Source: Paenibacillus montanisoli
GTDB lineage: Bacteria > Bacillota > Bacilli > Paenibacillales > Paenibacillaceae
Direction of reading: 5' to 3'
Length of the DNA stretch: 64,000 nt
Assembly: GCF_003268025.1 (NCBI RefSeq)
Contig: NZ_QLUW01000004.1
Span: forward strand, 124,001 to 188,000
Of the stretch, positions 27,773-35,045 are shown piece by piece. The position numbers and the translations under genes were made by a program. Below the pieces are notes generated by a model. It worked only from the letters and a program-made list of their open reading frames with translations, ran no database searches and was not told the origin of the DNA. The first letter of the stretch is position 1, and every line of letters starts with the position of its first letter.

Positions 27773-28471
27773 CTATGTCATGACAGCAACCACAACTACG
27801 ATAATCACCGGAATGGCGATCAACGCCGCAAACGCCAGCCAGCCTGCCGGCCTGCCAAAATTAATCGTCCACCCGATGCCATACTTCTTCGGCACAAATA
27901 CCGCCGGGTCTTGCGGGTTATAGTAGATGCCGCCGGCTAGCCAGCGTCCTTCGCCGTTGTCCCCCTCTTGCGAAAGGCCGAGGCGCTTCACAATCAGAAC
28001 CAGTGCCGCGGTCGCCGCAATGATGAAGATGAACAGCGTTATCGTTACCGCCATAATCAGCTCCCGCGGCCAGCCATACAGCGTCGTTGCTTGTACCATG
28101 CTGAAATAGACGATCAGAGCAAGAGACAGTCCATAGAGAAAGACGCTGTTTACATAGCGGAAATAGCGGAACTGCCGCTTTTTCTCGTCCGTCATCTCCG
28201 CTCCCGCGCCTTGCTCGGCCTGTTTTACGACGAAGCTCGCCCCCATGAGCACCGCCAGCAGAAACAGCTGAATGAGGTTGAACAGAAACACCGTTCCCCA
28301 GCTCTTCTCCGCATAGCGGTCGGGGCGAAAAGCAATATCGTAATGCACGGCAAGCTCCGCCGGTATTCGCTCCCACATTAGCGAAGCGGCAATCGACGAC
28401 ACCGCTATGAGCGCAGCCTGAAGGATATACCAGCGGGCCGAAATCGATTCTTTCTGCCTTGCCATCGTCAT
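27773..28471 (-). CDS. DUF1648/DUF5808 membrane protein
   Basis: A 232-residue membrane protein of unknown function. A DUF1648-type segment (RIPAELAVHYDIAFRPDRY) follows the first span, and a DUF5808-like C-terminal part (GGIYYNPQDPAVFVPKKYGIGWTINFGRP) precedes the last span; about five spans in all. The ATG at 28471 overlaps the GntR stop as ATGA and has GGGAG ten bases upstream. In this arrangement the small GntR protein normally regulates its membrane partner. These proteins are often linked to cell-envelope stress, which is an inference. Confidence 0.82.
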   Translation of the reverse strand: MTMARQKESISARWYILQAALIAVSSIAASLMWERIPAELAVHYDIAFRPDRYAEKSWGTVFLFNLIQLFLLAVLMGASFVVKQAEQGAGAEMTDEKKRQFRYFRYVNSVFLYGLSLALIVYFSMVQATTLYGWPRELIMAVTITLFIFIIAATAALVLIVKRLGLSQEGDNGEGRWLAGGIYYNPQDPAVFVPKKYGIGWTINFGRPAGWLAFAALIAIPVIIVVVVAVMT

Positions 28472-28878
28472 TCCAGCGAATCTCCCATCCTCGTTAAATC
28501 GCTCCGGTAAATGCTGATGCACGCTTTGCTGAATTCCGCTTCCGACATCCCTCTCGCTCTTCCCTCGACCGCCAGTATGCGCAGCTGCTTCGTTAGCCGG
28601 TCCAAATACCCTTCCGTCACGCGCGGCATCTCGCTTGGCGCCGGTACGAGCACGCCTAGCCTGCCGTCATAGCGCTCCTGCAAAAAACCTTCATCCATTA
28701 GCATATTGTAAGCTTTATGAACAATCGTCGATTTGACGCGCAAAGCGGAAGCCAGCTTTTTTGCCGAAGGCAGCGTCTTGCCCGGCTTCAGCGAGCCAGA
28801 AGCGACGCCCGCTATGATCTGGTGCGCAATCTGTTCGTGTAGCGGTATATCTCCGTATACATCCAGCTCTATAAACAT
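28468..28878 (-). CDS. GntR family regulator, YtrA type
   Basis: A short (136-residue) GntR protein: the winged helix-turn-helix occupies residues about 5-75 (YGDIPLHEQIAHQII, LPSAKKLASALRVKSTIVHKAYNMLMDEG). The small C-terminal dimerisation tail defines the YtrA subgroup. ATG 28878 is preferred over ATG 28896 because GGAGG precedes it. It is the first gene of a two-gene operon with the DUF1648 protein, probably autoregulated through the palindrome at 28894-28924. Confidence 0.88.
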   Translation of the reverse strand: MFIELDVYGDIPLHEQIAHQIIAGVASGSLKPGKTLPSAKKLASALRVKSTIVHKAYNMLMDEGFLQERYDGRLGVLVPAPSEMPRVTEGYLDRLTKQLRILAVEGRARGMSEAEFSKACISIYRSDLTRMGDSLE

Positions 28879-28893
28879 GCTGCCCGCCTCCCC

Positions 28894-28924
28894 CATATGA
28901 AAGCATAGTCTACGCTATCATATG
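28894..28924. promoter_or_regulatory. Palindromic candidate operator of the GntR gene
   Basis: A 31-bp imperfect palindrome: CATATGAAAGC at one end and GCTATCATATG at the other, with a TAGTCTA centre. It lies about 15 bp upstream of the GntR start codon, a usual place for YtrA-type operators. Confidence 0.6.
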
Positions 28925-28930
28925 CAAAAG

Positions 28931-28973
28931 AACGCCTCTTCTCCCATCTTCGTTAGACGGTTGCAGAGGCGTT
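28931..28973 (-). terminator. Terminator of the inositol-monophosphatase gene
   Basis: AACGCCTCT and AGAGGCGTT pair around a 25-nt loop, with TTCTTTT following on the minus strand. Confidence 0.7.
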
Positions 28974-28979
28974 TCTTCT

Positions 28980-29822
28980 TCAGCTGTTTGATTCCGCTTG
29001 CTGGAGCGCGTTCAAGAACTCGTCATGAATGCGGCCGTTCGAGGCTGCGACATGGCGCACGCCCAGATCGTACGGGCTTCCTTTAACATCCGTTACGCGG
29101 CCGCCGGATTCTTCAATGAGCAGCGAGCCCGCCGCTATATCCCACGCGTTCAGCCCGATCTCCCAGAACCCGCTAAGCCGGCCGGCCGCGACATAAGCCA
29201 AATGCAGCGCCGCGGATCCGCCGGAGCGGACGTTCCGCACCTGCGGCACGAGAGCTTGCAGCCCTTTCATATTGAGCGGCAGCGCAAAAGTCTGATCGGC
29301 CGGGAAGCCGGTTGCGATCAAACTATCGCGCAGCGCTTCCTCTTGCGATACGTTCATGCGGCGCCCGCGCACGTACGCGCCCTTGCCTTTCTCCGCGACG
29401 AACAGTTCATCCCGGATCGGGTCATATACCACCCCGACGATGACCTCGCCTCTATGGGCGAGCGCGATCGATACCGAGAAGAACGGGAAGCTGTGCACGA
29501 AATTCGTCGTACCGTCGAGCGGGTCGACGATCCACAAATATTCCGCGTCCCTCACGCTTTGCAGCGCCCGGTCCGACGCCTCCGGCCCCGGCTGCACGCC
29601 TTCTTCCCCCAGAAACGAATGGTGAGGAAAATGCGTCATCACCAGGTTGCGAATCATCGCCTCCGCGCCTTTGTCCACTTCCGTGACAAGGTCCTGCGCG
29701 GAATATTTTAACGACAGGCTTGTATGGTTGCCAAGCTTCGTCTTTATCCATTCTCCAGCCTTGGCCGCGCAATTGATCGCGACCGCGGTAAAGCTCTTGC
29801 CTCCGATAACCTGCTCACTCAT
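28980..29822 (-). CDS. Inositol monophosphatase family protein
   Basis: A 280-residue Mg-dependent phosphatase (IMPase/SuhB fold). Metal-site motifs are FLGEEG, WIVDPLDGTTNFVHSFP (near residue 95-112) and the C-terminal LNAWDIAAGSLLIEESGGRVTD. The substrate may be myo-inositol 1-phosphate, but NADP(H), fructose-1,6-bisphosphate or 3'-phosphoadenosine phosphates are used by relatives, and the sequence does not decide. The gene has its own terminator. No strong ribosome binding site precedes ATG 29822. Confidence 0.9.
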   Translation of the reverse strand: MSEQVIGGKSFTAVAINCAAKAGEWIKTKLGNHTSLSLKYSAQDLVTEVDKGAEAMIRNLVMTHFPHHSFLGEEGVQPGPEASDRALQSVRDAEYLWIVDPLDGTTNFVHSFPFFSVSIALAHRGEVIVGVVYDPIRDELFVAEKGKGAYVRGRRMNVSQEEALRDSLIATGFPADQTFALPLNMKGLQALVPQVRNVRSGGSAALHLAYVAAGRLSGFWEIGLNAWDIAAGSLLIEESGGRVTDVKGSPYDLGVRHVAASNGRIHDEFLNALQQAESNS

Positions 29823-29976
29823 GGATCAACCACGCCACTTTCGTATGAGTTCATTTAAAACCTCTTCGTACTTTACGATATCTTGCGGACAAAGTTTCGC
29901 TACCTGCGAAATCGTAACAAATTAGACTTATCCTATTTTACTCTATATCGCTATAGGTTTACCACTTTTTGCTGAA

Positions 29977-30011
29977 GCAAAAAGGCGATCTCCTACAGGA
30001 GAGACCGCCTT
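29977..30011 (-). terminator. Terminator of fabI
   Basis: AAGGCG pairs with CGCCTT and inner CTCC with GGAG; five T residues follow on the minus strand. Confidence 0.75.
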
Positions 30012-30041
30012 CATGATCCGCACTCTTTTCAATCGTTCTAT

Positions 30042-30812
30042 CTATGCCCCAACGATGTTATATCCGTTATCAACGTAAATAATCTCGCCCGTAATTCCGC
30101 GGGACAGATGGCTCATCAAGAACATCGCCGTATCGCCCACTTCTGCCGCATCGGTCGTTTTGCGAAGCGGCGACTTCTCTTCCACTTGGCGCAAAATGGA
30201 GTTGAAATCCTTGATCCCCTTGGCAGCCAGCGTCCGGATCGGACCGGCCGAGATGGCGTTAACGCGAATGTTATACTGTCCAAGATCCGCTGCCAGATAA
30301 CGAACCGACGCTTCCAGCGCCGCCTTGGCCACGCCCATGACATTGTAGTTGCGAAGCGCGCGCTCGGCGCCGAGGTAAGTCATCGTCATGATGCTTCCGC
30401 CTTCCGTCATCAGCGGATAGATGCGCTGCGCTACAGCCGTCAGCGAGTAAGCGCTAATGTCTTGCGCAAGCGCGTAGCCCGCACGGGACGTATCGACGAA
30501 CATGCCGTCAAGCTCTTCCGATTTCGCGAACGCGATGCTGTGTACCAGGCCGTGCAGCACGCCGAACGATTCTTTCAATTGGCCGGCAAGCGAATCGATA
30601 TCCGCATCGTCCGTAACGTTGCACTTCAAGAACTGCGAGCCCGGAATCGTCTCCGCCAGCTTGCGCACCCGTTCCTCCACGCGCTCGTTCTCATATGTAA
30701 AAGCTAGACGAGCCCCTTGAGCCGCCAGCGACTGGGCAATCGCCCAAGCAATGCTCCGATCATTCGCTACACCCATGACAAGCACATTTTTACCCGCTAA
30801 TAATCCGTTCAT
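30042..30812 (-). CDS. fabI: Enoyl-[acyl-carrier-protein] reductase FabI
   Basis: FabI reduces enoyl-ACP with NAD(P)H in the last step of fatty-acid elongation; it is the triclosan target. The protein has 256 residues from MNGLLAGKNVLVMGVANDRSIAWAIAQ. The catalytic pair is in NYNVMGVAKA (Tyr and Lys of the YX6K motif), and the SAGPIRTLAAKGI loop covers the substrate. ATG 30812 is used, with an AGAGGA site upstream; the longer open frame lacks family similarity. It is a single gene. Confidence 0.96.
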   Translation of the reverse strand: MNGLLAGKNVLVMGVANDRSIAWAIAQSLAAQGARLAFTYENERVEERVRKLAETIPGSQFLKCNVTDDADIDSLAGQLKESFGVLHGLVHSIAFAKSEELDGMFVDTSRAGYALAQDISAYSLTAVAQRIYPLMTEGGSIMTMTYLGAERALRNYNVMGVAKAALEASVRYLAADLGQYNIRVNAISAGPIRTLAAKGIKDFNSILRQVEEKSPLRKTTDAAEVGDTAMFLMSHLSRGITGEIIYVDNGYNIVGA

Positions 30813-30921
30813 CGTTTCACGATCCTCTCCAAGTTTTGGTGTGATCCATGATGGTTGACTAGGGTGTCCGTATTGAGACCATATCTGAAATGATAGCGCT
30901 TCCTTAACCAAAAATAACCCA

Positions 30922-30954
30922 AGGGAAGGAAAAGATCAAGCTTTTCCTGTCCCT
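30922..30954 (-). terminator. Terminator of the uvsE operon
   Basis: AGGGACAGGAAAAG pairs with CTTTTCCTTCCCT around an AT-rich loop and is followed by a TTATTTTT tract on the minus strand. It touches the uvsE stop codon. Confidence 0.75.
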
Positions 30955-31958
30955 CAGGTTATCTCTATGCTGCCGCCGTCGATGACACGGATTCCCGCAC
31001 CTTCCGCCTCTAGCCGGCGCATGTCCGCCATCAGCTGCAGCAGCGCCGCATCTTTCTGCTTCGCCTCGATCATGACGTCGAGCCGGTCGGTCGAACCGGC
31101 GATCTCGCGCAGAAACCGCAGCAGCGGCCCGACCTCGACCAGATCGGCATGGCCGCGAGGATCTCTCTCGCTCTTCGGACTCGACACATGCAGCTTCGGA
31201 GGCAGCGCAAGCGGCTGCCCGTCCGGGCCTGTCCAGGTGCGCAGAATGCGCGGCCACAGATCGCCGTAGAGCGTGCCGTCCGTCTCGCCGCCGTCATTGA
31301 CGGCATGATGGTGAATATCGAGCACCATGGGTACGTGGACCGCTTCGGCTGCGCCGAGCGTTTCGCGGACCGTAAACGTTTTATCGTCATTTTCCAATGT
31401 AATCCGATTGCGCAGCCGCGGCTCCAGCTCCCTGAACTGGCGCACAAACCGCTCCGCCGAGCCGGCTTTATCCCCGTATGCGCCGCCGACATGGATATTG
31501 CACTTGGCAGCCGATTCGTCCAGCCCCATATGCTCCAGCATCGTTACGTGATAGGTCAAGTCCTCCTTGGACTTGGCCAGCACCTCCGGGCGAGGCGTGC
31601 TGAACACGCAGAAATGATCGGGATGGAAGGAGAGCCGCATCCCCTTCTCCTTCGCATACCGGCCGATCTCGGCCATGGCTTCCTCGAGCGGCGGATACGG
31701 ATTCCAGCCTTTCAGCGCATCGTGCGTCGCAAGCGGGATGACCTTCGATGTCATGCGGTAGACGAAGACATCGTGATGGACGCAGTGCTTCATCAGGCGG
31801 AGCGTCGTGCGCAGGTTATCCTCCGCGATCCGCTCCAGCCTGCGGAGCGCCGCCTCGCGGTCGTCCAGCTTGGAAAATGTCGCATACGTCATCGTCCGCG
31901 ACGGAGAAGCGTTCTCCAGCATGACGCTCATGGCCACGAAGCCGAAGCGGACAATCAT
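30954..31958 (-). CDS. uvsE: UV damage endonuclease UvsE/UvdE
   Basis: A TIM-barrel endonuclease (334 residues) that nicks DNA 5' to UV photoproducts. The metal-binding and family features include RFGFVAMS at the start, FHPDHFCVFSTPR, NIHVGGAYGDK, ITLENDDKTFT and LDIHHHAVND, which supply the three-metal His/Glu/Asp site. The protein is found in B. subtilis, where it helps spores survive UV. Its ATG overlaps the stop of the small upstream gene (ATGA). Confidence 0.94.
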   Translation of the reverse strand: MIVRFGFVAMSVMLENASPSRTMTYATFSKLDDREAALRRLERIAEDNLRTTLRLMKHCVHHDVFVYRMTSKVIPLATHDALKGWNPYPPLEEAMAEIGRYAKEKGMRLSFHPDHFCVFSTPRPEVLAKSKEDLTYHVTMLEHMGLDESAAKCNIHVGGAYGDKAGSAERFVRQFRELEPRLRNRITLENDDKTFTVRETLGAAEAVHVPMVLDIHHHAVNDGGETDGTLYGDLWPRILRTWTGPDGQPLALPPKLHVSSPKSERDPRGHADLVEVGPLLRFLREIAGSTDRLDVMIEAKQKDAALLQLMADMRRLEAEGAGIRVIDGGSIEIT

Positions 31959-32272
31959 GCCTGCTCTCCGAAGAACATTTCGTACGCAAGCGCCGTCTGC
32001 ACGCGCGCCTCTTCCTCCGTCAGCTTCCGGACAAGCTCCATCTCCACTTCCGTCACTTCTTCGCCTTGAAAATTAATTTCCGCGATCGATACGAGAATTT
32101 TCACGATGGCGATCGCTTCGTTATCCGGCGTGTACGCGATGACCTTCTGGCCGGTCGGGAAGACGCGGAAGCCGCTCTTGACCATTTTGCCGCGGCCGTA
32201 TTCCAGCAGCTCGTACAGCTCCTGCTTCGACTTGAACTTGCATACGGAGTTAAACTCGGTTTGGAATCCCAT
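31955..32272 (-). CDS. Small conserved protein of unknown function upstream of uvsE
   Basis: A 105-residue soluble protein that I do not recognise with confidence. It starts MGFQTEFNSVCKFKSKQELY and has no signal peptide or membrane span; the KMVKSGFRVFPTGQKVIAY segment faintly recalls DUF2584-like Bacillus proteins. The acidic C-terminal half is probably helical. GGGAGG stands seven bases upstream of ATG 32272. It overlaps uvsE by four bases, so the two are co-translated, but no repair function can be claimed. Confidence 0.75.
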   Translation of the reverse strand: MGFQTEFNSVCKFKSKQELYELLEYGRGKMVKSGFRVFPTGQKVIAYTPDNEAIAIVKILVSIAEINFQGEEVTEVEMELVRKLTEEEARVQTALAYEMFFGEQA

Positions 32273-32330
32273 GAACAAACCTCCCTGAAATTAGTATCCT
32301 TCTGCTAACCGGACAAGCCGCGTGCGAAAA

Positions 32331-32362
32331 AAAACGGGGAAACCGGCGCTACGCCGGGTTTC
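32331..32362 (-). terminator. Terminator overlapping the end of ddl
   Basis: On the minus strand GGAAACC-CGGCG pairs with CGCCG-GTTTCC, followed after CCG by eight T residues. The stem includes the last codons of the ligase gene. Confidence 0.85.
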
Positions 32363-33533
32363 CACCGCTGTAATCGATCAGCTGCTTATCGGCATGGCGC
32401 TCGATCGCGAGCGCGATCAGCGTGTCGAGCAGTTCGGCGTACGACACGCCGCTTTCCTTCCACATCAGCGGATACATGCTGTACGGCGTGAAGCCCGGCA
32501 TCGTGTTCACTTCGTTGATGAACAGCTGACCATCCTCCTTGCGCAGGAAGAAGTCGACGCGCGAGAGGCCTGATCCGTCGATCGCCTGGAACGCGCGCAA
32601 CGCCATTTCGCGGACTGATTCCGACACTTCGGCCGAAATGTTCGCCGGGATGTGCATCATCGACTTCCCGTCGATGTACTTCGCTTTATAGTCATAGAAC
32701 TCGCTCGAAGACGTAATTTCTCCAACCACCGAAGCGCGAGGCTCGTCGTTGCCAAGAACGCTAACTTCGATTTCGCGCGCATCGATGAACTCTTCGACGA
32801 TGACCTTGCGGTCGAAGTGAAGCGCGTAATCGACGGCCGCGATAAGCTCATCTCGATTGCGGGCTTTGGAGATCCCTACGCTCGAGCCGAGATTCGCCGG
32901 CTTAATGAAGCATGGGTAGCCGAGCGCGACTTCGATTTCCATAATGTAATAGTCAGAATCCTTCAGCCACTGCGTGCGGTTGAAATAACGGAACAGGCAT
33001 TGCGGCAGCCCTTCCTGCGCAAATACCTTCTTCATCGTGATTTTATCCATCCCGACCGCCGAAGCCAGAACGCCCGCTCCGACATAAGGGATATTCGCCA
33101 TCTCGAGCAGCCCTTGGATGGTGCCGTCCTCACCGAACGTACCGTGCAGCAGCGGGAATACGACGTCAATCTGAGCATCGTCCACGCCTTCAACGGGCTG
33201 AGCGGAAGATAAGGCAGAAATGGTCACCTCGGCCGGCAGCGAAGAAATCGAAGCCGCTGCCGGGTCCTCCGCTTGCGCGCCGAAAACAGGCATCAACGCG
33301 TCGGTGCCGATAATCGCGTCATCGCCGGCCAGCCGCAGCTGCTCTAGGCCGCTTGGCGGCGCAAGCAGCGTATCGCCTGCGCGCCACTCGCCTTCTTTTG
33401 AAATATAGAAAGGTTTAATTTCGTATTGGGTGTAGTCAAAAGCTTTCATGACCGCTAGAGCGGTTTGCAATGAGACTTCGTGCTCGCCCGAGCGTCCCCC
33501 GTAAACAAGTCCTACGCGCACTTTCTCCCCCAT
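32349..33533 (-). CDS. ddl: D-alanine--D-alanine ligase
   Basis: An ATP-grasp ligase (394 residues) that makes the D-Ala-D-Ala dipeptide for peptidoglycan. Signatures are YGGRSGEHEVSLQTA at the N-terminus, HGTFGEDGTIQGLLE, PCFIKPANLGSSVGISKA and INEVNTMPGFTPYSMYP at the C-terminus. The omega loop reads FYDYKAKYIDGKS with tyrosine at the position that distinguishes D-Ala ligases from D-lactate (vancomycin-resistance) ligases. An insertion of about 40 residues after residue 70 is somewhat long. It is transcribed alone. Confidence 0.95.
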   Translation of the reverse strand: MGEKVRVGLVYGGRSGEHEVSLQTALAVMKAFDYTQYEIKPFYISKEGEWRAGDTLLAPPSGLEQLRLAGDDAIIGTDALMPVFGAQAEDPAAASISSLPAEVTISALSSAQPVEGVDDAQIDVVFPLLHGTFGEDGTIQGLLEMANIPYVGAGVLASAVGMDKITMKKVFAQEGLPQCLFRYFNRTQWLKDSDYYIMEIEVALGYPCFIKPANLGSSVGISKARNRDELIAAVDYALHFDRKVIVEEFIDAREIEVSVLGNDEPRASVVGEITSSSEFYDYKAKYIDGKSMMHIPANISAEVSESVREMALRAFQAIDGSGLSRVDFFLRKEDGQLFINEVNTMPGFTPYSMYPLMWKESGVSYAELLDTLIALAIERHADKQLIDYSGGNPA

Positions 33534-33605
33534 AATTCAATCCTCCGGTTATGTTAAAATTCCCACGCTTATGGGTCGCCATACTAGCCTTGGTTCGAAG
33601 CGCAC

Positions 33606-34817
33606 TTAAAACTCATCCGCAAGATGAAAAAAACGGTATTTCGTTTGCTCCGTCCATGCGTAGGAATCCTGATAATCCCAGTAGCGGTGACGGCTTGCAA
33701 CCGTATTGGCATTCACAAGCGGCATGCCGGCAGCGTCGAATGCAGTAACAATCGTGCTGTGCTGGAAGCGGTTATCGCCGCTCCAGTCATAAGTGATCAC
33801 ATCGCCAAGGGCAAGCTGATCGGCGGATTCGACTACCGTCGCTCTCAGAGAAGAGCCGCGAGGAGCCGACAAATAATTCTTCAGCGCATTGGATACAGCC
33901 CAGCTGTAGCTCCAATTTTCTCGTTTGCCGCTGAAGCCGCGATACCACCAGCCCGAATCCCTTTTACCAGTATAGTTCATCGGTGCGCTGCCTGCAAAGA
34001 TACATTGGGAGACGTAGTTCGTGCAATTCACCTCGAAATTTTCGTAAGCCGGGTTAGGTTCGTTCCACCAGCGGTCGGCGTAAGCGGCGGCCAAATCCCG
34101 CCGATAACGGACGCCGGCGCGGCTATGTTTTAAAAACGGCAAAACATCATAATTTATATAAGGTATGGACTGCTGCTTGCTCCCTTCGGAAGCCTCATGT
34201 TCCTGCATTAGCTCTGCGGCCATAGCGGCATCGGACAAGCTGTAGCGCGGACGGCGCTCCAAGACGATCGGCTCGACGCGGGAGATAATATAGCCGTCCC
34301 CCTCTGCGCTAAGCCAGAGCCGTTCCCGGTCGCAGCGCTCTTCCGTGTAAGTGCGGCCGTTATGGTCGATGGTTCGTTTGATGCGAAGCTCAATCAGCAC
34401 CGCAACCTCCGACTTCGAGCCCGACTCGCTGATGCGGATCAGCTCGGCGTTCGTTTCGCTGCGCGACGGCAATGCGCCCCGGAGCAGCTCCTGCTCTCGC
34501 AGCCGGTCAAGCCGCTGTGCAAACCGGTTCAAATGATCCTCGTCGCGGATAATCTCTTCGAAAGGCGGCGCGTATCGGTCAATTTCAGCCTGATTGTACA
34601 GCTTCACATACCGGTGCACGGCAGCCTTCCAGCCTTTCTGCTGATCCTGCTGCGCCTGCGGAGCTGCTGACGACGATTGAGACGCAGACCCGTTGCTGCG
34701 GCTCGGCTTTCCCGCGCTTCTCGTTCCCGCTCCCGACAGCGTGGCCCGGCTTTGCACCGTTCCTTTTCCAAGGCTTGCTCCTTTGTTGGTTCCGACCCTT
34801 ATTCGCGTTCGCGGCAC
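33606..34817 (-). CDS. Amidase_6 domain protein (putative cell-wall amidase/peptidase)
   Basis: A 403-residue protein whose C-terminal half is an Amidase_6 (CHAP/NlpC-like) domain: the catalytic Cys in VNCTNYVSQCIFAGS (near residue 265), then the GWWYRGFSG strand, and the His in FQHSTIV. The N-terminal 60 residues are Ser/Ala/Gln-rich and basic; no clear signal peptide is seen, so export is uncertain. GTG 34817 has GGAGGG seven bases upstream. It is divergent from aconitase. The substrate is likely peptidoglycan peptides, by family only. Confidence 0.82.
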   Translation of the reverse strand: MPRTRIRVGTNKGASLGKGTVQSRATLSGAGTRSAGKPSRSNGSASQSSSAAPQAQQDQQKGWKAAVHRYVKLYNQAEIDRYAPPFEEIIRDEDHLNRFAQRLDRLREQELLRGALPSRSETNAELIRISESGSKSEVAVLIELRIKRTIDHNGRTYTEERCDRERLWLSAEGDGYIISRVEPIVLERRPRYSLSDAAMAAELMQEHEASEGSKQQSIPYINYDVLPFLKHSRAGVRYRRDLAAAYADRWWNEPNPAYENFEVNCTNYVSQCIFAGSAPMNYTGKRDSGWWYRGFSGKRENWSYSWAVSNALKNYLSAPRGSSLRATVVESADQLALGDVITYDWSGDNRFQHSTIVTAFDAAGMPLVNANTVASRHRYWDYQDSYAWTEQTKYRFFHLADEF

Positions 34818-34955
34818 GCTTCATCCCTCCCAGTGTACGCCATAACCCGATAAAGTTGGTTCATTATATGAGCAGGCGGGCGAATTCATGTAAAATGGGC
34901 GAAACATCTTCCCCATAAGGTGATATTTGCACTTTCTAAATGAGCGAAAAACCGC

Positions 34956-35006
34956 TATACTTAGGGTATCAAATGTTTTTTGAAATCGTGTTTCACACAG
35001 TGAAAC
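34956..35006 (+). promoter_or_regulatory. Aconitase promoter -10 and 17-bp palindrome
   Basis: The -10 box TATACT (34956-34961) has only a weak -35. The perfect inverted repeat GTTTCACACAGTGAAAC (34990-35006) lies about 22-38 nt after the expected start site. A near-identical palindrome lies in the same relative region of the iclR-type gene (39298-39314), so it is a candidate binding site for that regulator. Confidence 0.65.
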
Positions 35007-35045
35007 CACAACAAGATTATGGATGCCAAGGAGGCGCGAAGTGCA

